This document shows positions 56,262 through 64,000 of a stretch of 64,000 nucleotides of DNA, piece after piece. The translations under genes and the position numbers were made by a program. This stretch comes from an uncultured Clostridium sp. (GTDB taxonomy: Bacteria > Bacillota > Clostridia > TANB77 > CAG-508). Each line of letters begins with the position of its first letter. The first letter of the stretch is position 1. The stretch lies in the NCBI GenBank assembly GCA_948465565.1, contig CAOJXR010000001.1, positions 558,001 to 622,000 on the forward strand, written 5' to 3'. Below the pieces are notes generated by a model, which did no database searches, was not told the origin of the DNA, and saw only the letters and a list, made by a program, of their open reading frames with translations.

Positions 56262-58495
56262 CTACATCATACTATTCGGATTCGAATCAACAACAATCGA
56301 AACATCCTTATACTTGCCCCCATAAAATGGCTCAACTGCCTTCTTAATCACTGCAATAGCCATCTTATTTAATCTTCCCTTAACAATAATTCTCCATCTA
56401 AAAACATTCTGAATTTTATCAATAGGAGATGGAACAGGTCTGTAAACAAGTAAATTCTCATTTTTCTGTTTCAATAATTCTTCATATATTTTCTCTGAAA
56501 CTTCTTTAACTTTATTAAAATTCTCTGAATGAACCCTGACAAGTATTATATCGCAAAAAGGCGGATAATTCAAGCGTTTTCTAAGAGTGATTTCCCCATT
56601 GTAAAACTCTTTATAATCTTGTTTCTGACTACATAAAATCGCATAATCATCTGGATTATAAGTCTGAATAAAAACCTTTCCCTTATCTTTCTCCCTACCA
56701 GCACGTCCAGCAACTTGAGTTATTATCTGAAAAGTTCGCTCCTCAGCCCTAAAATCGCCAACATTCAAAGAACCATCAGCAGCAACAATCCCAACTAAAG
56801 TAACATCAGGAAAATGATGTCCTTTAGTAATCATCTGCGTACCAATCAAAATATCAATCTTTTCCTCCCTAAACTTTCTTAAAATTTCCTCATGAGAATT
56901 CTTTTTAGTAACAGTATCTATATCCATTCTAATAGTAGTAGCCTCTGGAAACAACTTCGCAATTTCACTTTCAACTTTCTGAGTACCACTACCAAAATAC
57001 TTAATTTTATCACTCTTACACTCAGGACATACTTTAGGAATAGCTTCCTCATATCCACAATAATGACACTTAAGCTTATTCTCATAACTATGATATGTAA
57101 GAGCAATATTACAATGCTTACACTTCATAGTATGTCCACAATCTCTACACATAACAAAAGTAGAATAACCACGTCTATTTATAAACAAAATCGTCTGTTT
57201 TTTTCTTTCTAAATTCTCTTGCATAGCCTGCTGTAAATCCAAACTAAACATAGACCTATTACCTGCTGCTAATTCTTGCCTCATATCAACAATCTTTATC
57301 TCAGGCAAACAAGCATTATTAGCCCTTTGAGTCAACTCAATCAAAATTTTATCTTGAGACTCAGCCTTATAATAATCAACAACATCAGGAGTAGCACTGC
57401 CCAAAACAAGCGGAGCATCATGTTGTTTAGCAATATATCTAGCCAAATCCTTAGCATGATATCTAGGCGTCATATCAGACTTATATGACGCATCATGAGC
57501 CTCATCAATTATTAAAATTCCCAAATTTTGAACAGGAGCAAAAATCGCAGAACGAGCACCAATAACAATTCTTGCCCTATTCTCCTTAATTTTCACCCAT
57601 TCATCATATCTTTCCCCATTAGAAAGCTTACTATGTAAAACAGCAATATTATCCCCAAATCTAGCCAAAAATCTATCAACAATCTGAGGAGTAAGTGAAA
57701 TTTCAGGAACAAGAACAATCGCATTTTTTCCAAGCTCAAGAGTTCTCTCAATCAATTGTAAGTAAACTTCCGTCTTTCCGAGAACCAGTTATTCCATGCA
57801 ACAAAAACTCAGCAAACTCCTCATTCTCAAGCATAAATTCTATCTGATCATACGCCTCTCTTTGCTGAGCATTCAAAATCAATTTCTCACTTTTCTCAAC
57901 ATTCTTATGAATAAGAGGATTTCTCTCCAATTTCTGCTCTACAAACTTTATATATCCGCTTCTTCTCCAAAGTACCCATAATAGATTTTGAAACATCCAC
58001 TATAGCCTCTAAATCAGAAATTTCCATACCATCATTACCAGCTAAAAAATTAAGTAATTTAATATGTTTCTCACTCTTCAAAATCTTCTGCTCTATGTCC
58101 TCAGCAATTTTCTCAGAAGGAACTGCCAAATAAACAAATCTAGCAGTCTTTTCCTTAACCCTTTTAGACAAATCCTTTGATGAACCTCCAGGAGGAAGCA
58201 TCAATCTAATACAATCAGAAACATTGCAAAAATACTTCTCAGCCATAAGCTTAGCAAGTCCGATATTCTCCTCAGTCAAAATAGAGTCTTCTATCTTCGC
58301 AATCTCCTTAATTGCAAACTCAGACTCTTCTTTTAACTCTAAAACATACCCCTCTGATAAATTATTTCCCTTGCCAAAAGGAACAAAAACCCTCGCACCA
58401 ATTGAAATAGTATCCACAAACTCATTAGGAACAATGTAATCAAAAACCTTATTCAATTCTCTAGCATTCGTATTCATCAAAACTGAAGCAAACAT
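56262..58495 (-). CDS. priA: Primosomal protein N' (PriA helicase), read through two +1 frameshifts at CGG
   Basis: 3'-5' helicase that restarts stalled replication forks. ATG 58495 starts [20 protein letters not shown], the usual PriA N-terminus. After 179 codons comes CGG (57958-57956); the skip gives [11 protein letters not shown]. After 59 more codons, CGG (57780-57778) lies in the Walker A loop; the skip gives [17 protein letters not shown]. The last part holds DEAHD, GSATPD, INRRGYS, the eight-Cys zinc region and QVAGRAGR. Total 743 aa, typical length. In the zero frame the gene would be three fragments with the helicase P-loop destroyed, impossible for a normally essential function. 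Confidence 0.95.
57778..57780 (-). other. CGG +1 recoding site (priA, Walker A)
   Basis: Context TCT-CGG-AAA. The skip gives TGS-GKTEVY, the ATP-binding loop of the helicase; without it the motif is lost and translation stops 11 codons later. Confidence 0.95.
57956..57958 (-). other. CGG +1 recoding site (priA, N-terminal region)
   Basis: Context AAG-CGG-ATA. The skip gives [18 protein letters not shown] and runs into the helicase domain; the zero frame ends 17 codons later. Confidence 0.93.
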
Positions 58496-58498
58496 TCT

Positions 58499-59074
58499 CT
58501 AATTTCCATTCTCCTCTAAACGTAATTCATTCTGAATAATAGCCATAATAATTTGAACTGTCTTCTCCAAATCATTATTTTTTAAAACATAATCATATAT
58601 ATTAATTCTAGATTCCTCATAATCAAATCTATTCAATCTCAATTTAATTTCAGCTGGACTAGGCTTATCAATTCTATTCTCTAGTCTCTTTTTTAATTCA
58701 GCTTTAGGAACTCTAAGAAATATTGTGACAACTCTTGTATCATTCTTCAAAAGTTCTTTAAGTTTCTCTGTACCATTAACATCAATATCTTTAACAATAA
58801 CTTTTCCACTTGCAATCTTCTCATTCAATAATTTTTTTGAAGAACCATAATAATGATTATGATGAACATCATATTCATATAATTCCTGATTCTTAAGCAT
58901 TTCCTCAAATTCCTCTTTACTTACAAAATAATAAGTTCCACCCTCTACATCACCTGGTCTCATTGGTCTTGAAGTAAATGATGGAAGAGATTCCACATTT
59001 TCCATTCTTTTAATCAATTCTTTTTTTATTGTATCTTTTCCTGCACCAGCAACACCTGATAATATAACAAACAT
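58499..59074 (-). CDS. gmk: Guanylate kinase-like protein with an atypical P-loop
   Basis: Phosphorylates GMP to GDP. The 191-aa protein has the family blocks SFTSRPMRPGDVEGGTYYFV, EEFEEMLKNQELYEY, YYGSSK and IDVNG. The P-loop is GVAGAGKDT instead of the usual GPSGVGKST/G. It lies between priA (3 bases) and the rpoZ terminator. Normally gmk precedes rpoZ; here rpoZ comes first. A divergent or second guanylate kinase cannot be excluded. Confidence 0.8.
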   Translation of the reverse strand: MFVILSGVAGAGKDTIKKELIKRMENVESLPSFTSRPMRPGDVEGGTYYFVSKEEFEEMLKNQELYEYDVHHNHYYGSSKKLLNEKIASGKVIVKDIDVNGTEKLKELLKNDTRVVTIFLRVPKAELKKRLENRIDKPSPAEIKLRLNRFDYEESRINIYDYVLKNNDLEKTVQIIMAIIQNELRLEENGN

Positions 59075-59116
59075 AAATCAATTCTCCTTATCTAATATAA
59101 TTTCTTATAGAAAAAA

Positions 59117-59142
59117 AGCGCACTTATTTTATAAGTAAGCCC
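59117..59142 (-). terminator. Probable terminator after rpoZ
   Basis: Short stem ACTTAT/ATAAGT with flanking GC-rich bases, followed by seven T on the minus strand. Confidence 0.55.
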
Positions 59143-59155
59143 GCCAATTTCTTAT

Positions 59156-59374
59156 TTAGTTATTTTCTTCTTCGTTATCTTCATCATCAACTATTTCAAC
59201 TTTTCCCTCAACAATTTCTTGAGCAGCAAGTGTAACATAACTTGGTTCATGTTTATTTGTTAAAGGCTCAGCACCCTCAGCAAGTTGTCTTGCTCTCTTA
59301 GAAGTAACTACCACTAATTGAAATCTGTCATCAATTTTCTCCAATAATTCATTTACAGTTGGTTTTACCATCAT
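59156..59374 (-). CDS. rpoZ: RNA polymerase omega subunit
   Basis: 72-aa subunit that helps assembly of RNA polymerase. It keeps VNELLEKIDDRFQLVVVTSKRARQL and the AAQEIVEGKV block, ending in an acidic tail. It follows remA by 15 bases. Confidence 0.92.
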   Translation of the reverse strand: MMVKPTVNELLEKIDDRFQLVVVTSKRARQLAEGAEPLTNKHEPSYVTLAAQEIVEGKVEIVDDEDNEEENN

Positions 59375-59389
59375 AACAAAAATTCCCCC

Positions 59390-59638
59390 TTATTCCTCAT
59401 CTTCATCTTTATCTAATCTACTAGCTACTGTCTCTGGCTGAACTGCAGACAAAATAACATGTCCAGAATCCATAATAAGAACAGCTCTAGTACGTCTGCC
59501 ATAAGTAGCATCTATAGCCATTTTCGAATCCTTAGCTTCTTGAACTAATCTTTTAATAGGTGCAGAATCAGGACTCACTATTGATATTATTCTATTAGCT
59601 GAAACAATATTTCCAAAACCAATATTTATAAGTTGCAT
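59390..59638 (-). CDS. remA: Regulatory protein RemA (DUF370)
   Basis: DNA-binding regulator of extracellular matrix genes in Bacillus. The 82-aa product shows [60 protein letters not shown], nearly the whole family signature. Position between yicC and rpoZ/gmk is conserved across Firmicutes. A link to the glycopolymer operon in this window is possible but not shown. Confidence 0.93.
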   Translation of the reverse strand: MQLINIGFGNIVSANRIISIVSPDSAPIKRLVQEAKDSKMAIDATYGRRTRAVLIMDSGHVILSAVQPETVASRLDKDEDEE

Positions 59639-59653
59639 AGACCTTCTCCTTTT

Positions 59654-60532
59654 CTATTCAATATTTTGTATTTGTTCTCTTACATCTTCAATTTCAGTCT
59701 TTAGTTCAATTACAAGCTTTGAGATATCCAAACTATTAGCTTTAGAACCAATAGTATTAACCTCTCTATTCATCTCTTGAATAATAAAATCACACTTTTT
59801 ACCAATTGCTCCATTACTATTCTCTTTAATCAAACTAACAAACTGCAAAATATGACTGTCTAATCTAGTTAATTCTTCTTGAACAGATGATTTATCTGAA
59901 AAAATAACAATTTCTTGAGCCAATCTATTTTCATCTATAATATCTGTATTCAATAATTCCTTAACCCTCGCATTTAATTTTACTACATATTCTTCCACAA
60001 GTCCAGCAGAATAAGTAATAATATTAGAAACTTTTTCCTTTATTCTATCAATTCTTACCAATAAATCCTCTGAAATTTTATTACCTTCGCGCTCTCTCAT
60101 TTGAGTAAAATTATCAATAGCCTCTTTCAAAGCAACAGTTAACTCAGTCCAATAAATCTCTTCATTATCTTCATTTGTAATATTCAAAACCTCTGGAAAC
60201 TTTGAAATATCAATAACATTAATATCTTGGCTTATTCCTGTCTCCTGAGCCAATTCTCTTAATTCTGAAATATACACCTTAGCAAGTTCTCTATTTATTT
60301 TTATAGCCTTACCCTTTTCACTATAATCAACCATAGAAATAAATACATCAATCTTACCTCTAAAAACATCCTTTAAAATTTCTTTTCTAACCTTATCTTC
60401 TAAATATGAAATCTGTCTTGGCATTTTAATAGAAATATCACTATACTTATGATTTACCGCTTTTATCTCTACAACATACTCTCTGCCATCATTTTCGTAT
60501 TTACCTCTTCCGAAACCTGTCATACTTCTCAT
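59654..60532 (-). CDS. yicC: YicC family endoribonuclease
   Basis: Protein of 292 aa starting MRSMTGFGRGKYENDGREY, the family hallmark, with VEIKAVNHKYSDISIKMPR and the C-terminal block KCDFIIQEMNREVNTIGSKANS, and catalytic Glu/His candidates in that region. YicC acts as an RNase in E. coli and as part of RNA decay in Firmicutes. First gene of the yicC-remA-rpoZ group. Confidence 0.93.
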   Translation of the reverse strand: MRSMTGFGRGKYENDGREYVVEIKAVNHKYSDISIKMPRQISYLEDKVRKEILKDVFRGKIDVFISMVDYSEKGKAIKINRELAKVYISELRELAQETGISQDINVIDISKFPEVLNITNEDNEEIYWTELTVALKEAIDNFTQMREREGNKISEDLLVRIDRIKEKVSNIITYSAGLVEEYVVKLNARVKELLNTDIIDENRLAQEIVIFSDKSSVQEELTRLDSHILQFVSLIKENSNGAIGKKCDFIIQEMNREVNTIGSKANSLDISKLVIELKTEIEDVREQIQNIE

Positions 60533-60548
60533 AATTTCATCACCAAAA

Positions 60549-61223
60549 TTATCCTTCTTTATCTTCTTTCTTCTTTTTAGTAGTCTTTGTTTTTTTAGTA
60601 TTAGTAGCCTTAGCAGCTACACTCTTAACTGTCTTCTTTGGTTTCTCAAGCATTCTCTCCAAAGTACTCTTAGCCACTCTAGTCTCTTCTTCCTCAACAT
60701 CCTTAAATTTTCTCTCACTTGGTTTATCCAAATAAGACTCTTCTTCATCTTCATCTACAATCTCTTTTATATCACTCAACCCATTTTTATATTTTCTCGT
60801 CTCATTCATATATATATAAACACACTTAATAAAATAATATACCATAACATATATAGCCGAGAATGAATATATAAACCTTAAAATAAGTCCTCTATGAAAA
60901 TAAATATATGGCATAAACAAAGTTATAATACTTAAAAACAATAATTCAGCTCCATGCATACCCATTTCAATACTATTCCTTCTATAGCCAAGTTCAAAGC
61001 TAACAATAGTCAGAATAATAAGAATACCAGCAAATACATGTAAATCACCCTCAAAAACTTTAGGACTTAATTTAATGTAACCCAAATTGACAAAAATGAA
61101 ATACAATAAAACCAAAACAGCCATACACAAATTTTTAAACATTTTATCAAATATAACTAATTTTATTCCCTTAGGAATTGTAATCTTTGTCCCCAATTCT
61201 TTAACAACATCATTTGTTTCCAT
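60549..61223 (-). CDS. Membrane protein with a lysine-rich C-terminal tail, unknown function
   Basis: Product of 224 aa with about four membrane helices (about residues 25-135), an acidic segment (DEDEEES), and a Lys/Thr-rich tail (NTKKTKTTKKKKEDKEG) that may bind nucleic acid or acidic lipid. No family recognised. It lies between rsmE and yicC on the same strand. Confidence 0.65.
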   Translation of the reverse strand: METNDVVKELGTKITIPKGIKLVIFDKMFKNLCMAVLVLLYFIFVNLGYIKLSPKVFEGDLHVFAGILIILTIVSFELGYRRNSIEMGMHGAELLFLSIITLFMPYIYFHRGLILRFIYSFSAIYVMVYYFIKCVYIYMNETRKYKNGLSDIKEIVDEDEEESYLDKPSERKFKDVEEEETRVAKSTLERMLEKPKKTVKSVAAKATNTKKTKTTKKKKEDKEG

Positions 61224-61251
61224 TTAGACTTAATCCTTTCCAAAAAAGTAA

Positions 61252-61977
61252 TTACATTTCAAGCTCATACATAATAATAGCCGAAATTGCCACAGGAGCT
61301 GTTTCTGTTCTAAGAATTCTCTTCCCCAAACTTACAGACTTTGCCCCAGCTTCAACAATCTTTTCAGCCTCTACCTCATCAATGCCACCTTCTGGTCCAA
61401 TCACAACAGCAATCTTAGAATTCAAATCAGTAATATTCTTAATAACATTTTTCAAAGAATTATCCTCTTTTTCATAAGCCATAATAACATAATCAAACTC
61501 TTTAAATTTCTCCAGCATCTCATTAAAGCTAACTATCTTATGTACCTCTAAAATATCATTTCTAAGTGATTGTTTAGCAGCTACCTCAGCAATTTTCTGC
61601 CATCTCTCTATTTTCTTTAATTTATCTTTTCCATCAAGCTTTACAACACATCTTTTTAACTCTACTGGAACAATTTCATAAACTCCAAGCTCACTACACT
61701 TCTGAATTATATACTCTATCTTATCTGCCTTAGCTAATCCTTGAAATATTGTAAGTTTCGGTCCAACTACTCTCATTTGCTTTCTTTCAATAATTTCACA
61801 CTCTACTTTATCAGAAGATAAATCAACAATTTCAGTTTCAAACTCATTTCCATCAGAAACAATAGAAATTCTATCTCCTGGTTTCTTTCTTAAAACATTT
61901 TTTATATGATTTACATCTGAATCTTCTATATATATCTTATTTCCAATAATTTGATTACTTTTAACAAAAAAATTCAT
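61252..61977 (-). CDS. rsmE: 16S rRNA (uracil(1498)-N(3))-methyltransferase RsmE
   Basis: SPOUT methyltransferase of 241 aa. Motifs: QGLAKADKIEYIIQKCSELGV, IGPEGGIDEVE and the knot-forming SLGKRILRTETA near the C-terminus. ATG 61977 is chosen; an in-frame GTG at 61983 adds two residues. It follows the zeta-type gene by 18 bases. Confidence 0.93.
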   Translation of the reverse strand: MNFFVKSNQIIGNKIYIEDSDVNHIKNVLRKKPGDRISIVSDGNEFETEIVDLSSDKVECEIIERKQMRVVGPKLTIFQGLAKADKIEYIIQKCSELGVYEIVPVELKRCVVKLDGKDKLKKIERWQKIAEVAAKQSLRNDILEVHKIVSFNEMLEKFKEFDYVIMAYEKEDNSLKNVIKNITDLNSKIAVVIGPEGGIDEVEAEKIVEAGAKSVSLGKRILRTETAPVAISAIIMYELEM

Positions 61978-61995
61978 ATACACTCTTTCATTCTA

Positions 61996-62991
61996 TTATC
62001 TATTAAATTCCCCTATTTTCCCTTTGTATTTCTTCTCTCTTTTATCCAATTCCTCCATAAAGCCGTTACAATATTCTGTATACTTAGATAAAGTACTAGA
62101 AGGGCTGGCATCTCTCAATTCTTCCAGTATGTGTTCTCTTCTTGTTTTAATTCCATATTCATTATTTGATTCACATCTATTATAATCTCTCAATCTTCCA
62201 GCAATCATAGCTTGCTCCGCAGAAGGGTAACTCTTATCTCCCGTTGAATACATATTTGTTGGACTATTAGGTGTTCTATCCCATACAAAAACTATAGGAT
62301 ATATACCATTTCCTTCTTCATCTCTAAATCCACCATTCTCTACGTTTTTTATTACATTACAAATATTATTATATGTATCGTCATGATGCTGCAAAGCAAT
62401 CGGTCTAGGCTCAATTTTCAAAACGGATCTCTTAGCATCAAAATCATCTTTTAAATTACATTCATATACAAACCTCTCAACTGCTGATAACAATGAATTT
62501 AACTCATGCGTAGCAGTAACATGAACTTCAATATTATATCCATGATTTGCAGGGTCAACCACAAATCTTCTAGTTTTAAGTTCACTTCCTAAAGTCCTCT
62601 CAATAGTAATATCATACCCATCATTCAATAATGATGTTAACAAACTATCAAACACTTCAAAACAAGCTAAATGTAATAATTCCTCTGACTCATTTGGGAA
62701 ATTATTATCAATATATTCTCTAAAAGGATGATGCGCTTTCATATCATCTATTATTATAGAAACTGTATTACCATTCTTCTTTCTTAATTGGCTTATTAAC
62801 ATAGATTTACCAGATGCATTTTGTCCACCTATTATATAAATCGTAGGATTTAAAGACGGCGTTTTTCCTTCCAAAATTTCATTTCTATATTTCTCTAGCA
62901 TTTGCTCAACTATTTCTGATTGATTACTTATACACAACTTTTTCATTTCATCTGGAGTACTAATTCCTTCACACATATCTGCATCTAACAT
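61996..62991 (-). CDS. Zeta toxin-domain protein (UDP-sugar kinase-like)
   Basis: Protein of 331 aa with a zeta-type P-loop YIIGGQNASGKSMLI (about residues 51-65), IIIDDMKAHHPFREY, and ERTLGSELKTRRF, matching the NTP- and substrate-binding set of zeta toxins that phosphorylate UDP-GlcNAc and block wall synthesis. An extra C-terminal region (about 240-331) is present. A small gene ends 1 base before it, an arrangement like toxin-antitoxin modules. Activity as a toxin is inferred. Confidence 0.82.
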   Translation of the reverse strand: MLDADMCEGISTPDEMKKLCISNQSEIVEQMLEKYRNEILEGKTPSLNPTIYIIGGQNASGKSMLISQLRKKNGNTVSIIIDDMKAHHPFREYIDNNFPNESEELLHLACFEVFDSLLTSLLNDGYDITIERTLGSELKTRRFVVDPANHGYNIEVHVTATHELNSLLSAVERFVYECNLKDDFDAKRSVLKIEPRPIALQHHDDTYNNICNVIKNVENGGFRDEEGNGIYPIVFVWDRTPNSPTNMYSTGDKSYPSAEQAMIAGRLRDYNRCESNNEYGIKTRREHILEELRDASPSSTLSKYTEYCNGFMEELDKREKKYKGKIGEFNR

Positions 62992-62992
62992 A

Positions 62993-63202
62993 CTATACCT
63001 CTCCTCTTAAAATCATATCAATTACATCTTTATTTCCAGCCTCAACTTCTTCATTATACTTAAGTAATTTATCTAAAAATTCCTTCGCTTCTTTTGAATT
63101 TTCATTTGCAACCCTTTTTCTTGCAGCTGCAATACTTTGAGAAAGTATATCACAAACAATATCAGTTTTTATATATTCATTTAAAACTATTTTTGAATCC
63201 AT
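62993..63202 (-). CDS. Small protein upstream of the zeta-type toxin, probable antitoxin
   Basis: 69-aa, charged, all-helical product from ATG 63202, with GGAGG 8 bases upstream. Helical and short like epsilon-type antitoxins but with no recognised signature. Its stop (TAG) is 1 base before the toxin ATG, and the toxin's AGGAGAGG lies inside its 3' end, so the two are coupled. The antitoxin role is inferred from position. Confidence 0.65.
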   Translation of the reverse strand: MDSKIVLNEYIKTDIVCDILSQSIAAARKRVANENSKEAKEFLDKLLKYNEEVEAGNKDVIDMILRGEV

Positions 63203-63268
63203 CTTTAAACTCCTCCATAATATAGTAGTCATTATATCATCGTATTAGTAAATATGCAATAAATAATT

Positions 63269-63301
63269 TAAGCCCACTAAAATAAAATTTTAGTAAGCTT
63301 A
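63269..63301 (-). terminator. Terminator of the surface-protein gene
   Basis: 14-bp stem with two mismatches and a 5-base loop, just after the stop at 63320, moderately T-rich on the minus strand. Confidence 0.55.
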
Positions 63302-63319
63302 AACACATATACTTTTTAA

Positions 63320-64000
63320 TTATTTATCAATTGTTTTATACTTAATAAATCCAACTGCACCAGTTATTGCAACAATCACAATAATACTTATAAACAAAAT
63401 AGTCTTTCCAGTATATGGATACTTACCTGTAGCAGTCGTATTGTCATTCTTTCCAGTAGTAGTTGAAGAACCTCCTCCATTATTCTCCTTTTTTTCCATA
63501 TCATTAACATATTCAACTTTTCTCTCTGCCGCTCCAAGTTTCATAGAATTAGTAATATATGTCTTTTCATTTCCATCCCTAGTAGCAACTTCTTTTACAT
63601 ATAAATATAACGTACCAACTTTTGAAACTGTATCATAATTAGAGATTTTCTTTGTATTTATAGTAAATTCAAGCTTATTATTTGAGCTCTGTGTTTCTGT
63701 TATTTTTACCCAATCTTTAATATCAGTCTCTTTACTTTTATCAGATAAATAATAATAATATTCTAATTTATCATTAACTGTAGCCTTCTTAACAGAATTA
63801 ACCTCAATGTTCATAATAAAATAATCTTTTTCATTATTTGTATAATAATATGCTAACATCAATTTATTAGCTACTGTAGATTTACTAAAATCAGAATTTT
63901 CTGGCTCATTCTTAGGCTTAGTTGTCGGACTTGTCGTTGGGCTTGTTGTCGGACTTGTCGTTGGGCTTGTTGTCGGGCTTGTTGTCGGGCTTGTTGTTGG
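63320..64000 (-). CDS. Cell-wall-anchored protein with T-S-P-T repeats, 5' part outside the window
   Basis: Only the C-terminal part is in the window; the frame runs open to the edge at 64000, so no start is called. It begins with T-S-P-T repeats (63921-64000, 12-base units), then a folded domain (about 63510-63860), a Gly/Ser/Thr spacer and a sorting signal: YPYTG, a hydrophobic helix (ILFISIIVIVAITGAVGFI) and a basic end (KYKTIDK). The YPYTG is an LPxTG-like variant for sortase. Confidence 0.8.
   Translation of the reverse strand, partial: PTTSPTTSPTTSPTTSPTTSPTTSPTTKPKNEPENSDFSKSTVANKLMLAYYYTNNEKDYFIMNIEVNSVKKATVNDKLEYYYYLSDKSKETDIKDWVKITETQSSNNKLEFTINTKKISNYDTVSKVGTLYLYVKEVATRDGNEKTYITNSMKLGAAERKVEYVNDMEKKENNGGGSSTTTGKNDNTTATGKYPYTGKTILFISIIVIVAITGAVGFIKYKTIDK
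63921..64000. repeat. 12-base tandem repeat encoding T-S-P-T
   Basis: About 6.7 units such as GTTGTCGGACTT and GTCGTTGGGCTT, alternating in near-identical pairs, reaching the window edge. Typical of a wall-spanning Pro/Thr/Ser linker. Confidence 0.9.

Noticed and set aside
56262..58495. PriA as three separate genes or a decayed gene
   Set aside because: The fragments join exactly at two CGG codons and give a normal-length helicase with an intact Walker A.
63921..64000. Short tandem repeats as a CRISPR array
   Set aside because: Units of 12 bases without spacers, in frame with a coding region. They encode a T-S-P-T linker.

Overview
The window reads as a chromosomal segment of a low-GC, endospore-forming Firmicute of the Clostridia type, probably an uncultured gut lineage. 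The evidence is a gerA-gerB-gerC germinant receptor operon, a spoVM microgene next to rpmB, a SleB-type cortex hydrolase, PASTA kinase with PP2C phosphatase, Asp23/AmaP, RemA, a sortase-type C-terminus, and an A/T-biased codon usage. TGA is used as a stop and the one tRNA seen is tRNA-Trp(CCA), so the code is otherwise standard.

The main result is a recoding signal. I checked every CGG/CCG trinucleotide I could find against the codon frame of the genes. In uninterrupted genes none falls in frame as a CGG codon. Nine in-frame CGG codons do exist, in five genes: a 53-aa gene after gerC (2), an M23 peptidase after tRNA-Trp (3), priA (2), xseA (1) and an SUMF1-domain surface protein (1). At every one, a +1 shift (skip the C, read GGN as Gly) restores a full-length protein with its family motifs, including the Walker A loop of PriA, the TGHLYF motif of XseA and the GCHLH motif of the M23 peptidase. 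This suggests that CGG is not read as Arg here, and that CGGN is decoded as a single Gly by +1 frameshifting or four-base decoding.

Layout: 1-4.3 kb germinant receptor operon (+). 4.3-12 kb (-): cytidine deaminase, L31, small proteins, D,D-carboxypeptidase, CysS, two tandem MoaA-like radical SAM enzymes, GH25 muramidase. 12-19.4 kb: rpmB (+), spoVM (-), nth (+), a bactofilin-like membrane protein, and rlmN-prpC-prkC-rpe (-). 19.4-38.5 kb: a 17-gene cell-surface glycopolymer operon on the minus strand, from a strong promoter at 38497-38525 to a terminator at 19405-19434. It holds a Wzx-like flippase, eight glycosyltransferases or GT-like proteins of GT2/GT4 type, two GtrB-like GT2 enzymes with an SMR-type partner, UDP-GlcNAc 2-epimerase, a polymerase/TagA fusion, a TagGH-like ABC exporter and a UGM-like flavoenzyme. 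38.6-40.4 kb (+): asd, tRNA-Trp, M23 peptidase. 40.4-47.2 kb (-): zinc-ribbon protein, efp, GT-C membrane protein, M24 peptidase, prepilin peptidase, yqeG, and the SUMF1 protein with an (AC)21 tract at its start. 47.4-48.7 kb: MFS transporter (+). 48.8-63.9 kb (-): sleB-like, fhs, yuiD, xseB, xseA, nusB, asp23-amaP-DUF2273, fmt-def-priA-gmk, rpoZ-remA-yicC, a membrane protein, rsmE, a zeta-type toxin with a small upstream partner, and the 3' part of a repeat-rich cell-wall-anchored protein cut by the window edge.

No CRISPR array, rRNA, insertion sequence, prophage or riboswitch was recognised. All coordinates, alignments and hairpins were worked out by eye, and family names rest on motif recognition without database searches.
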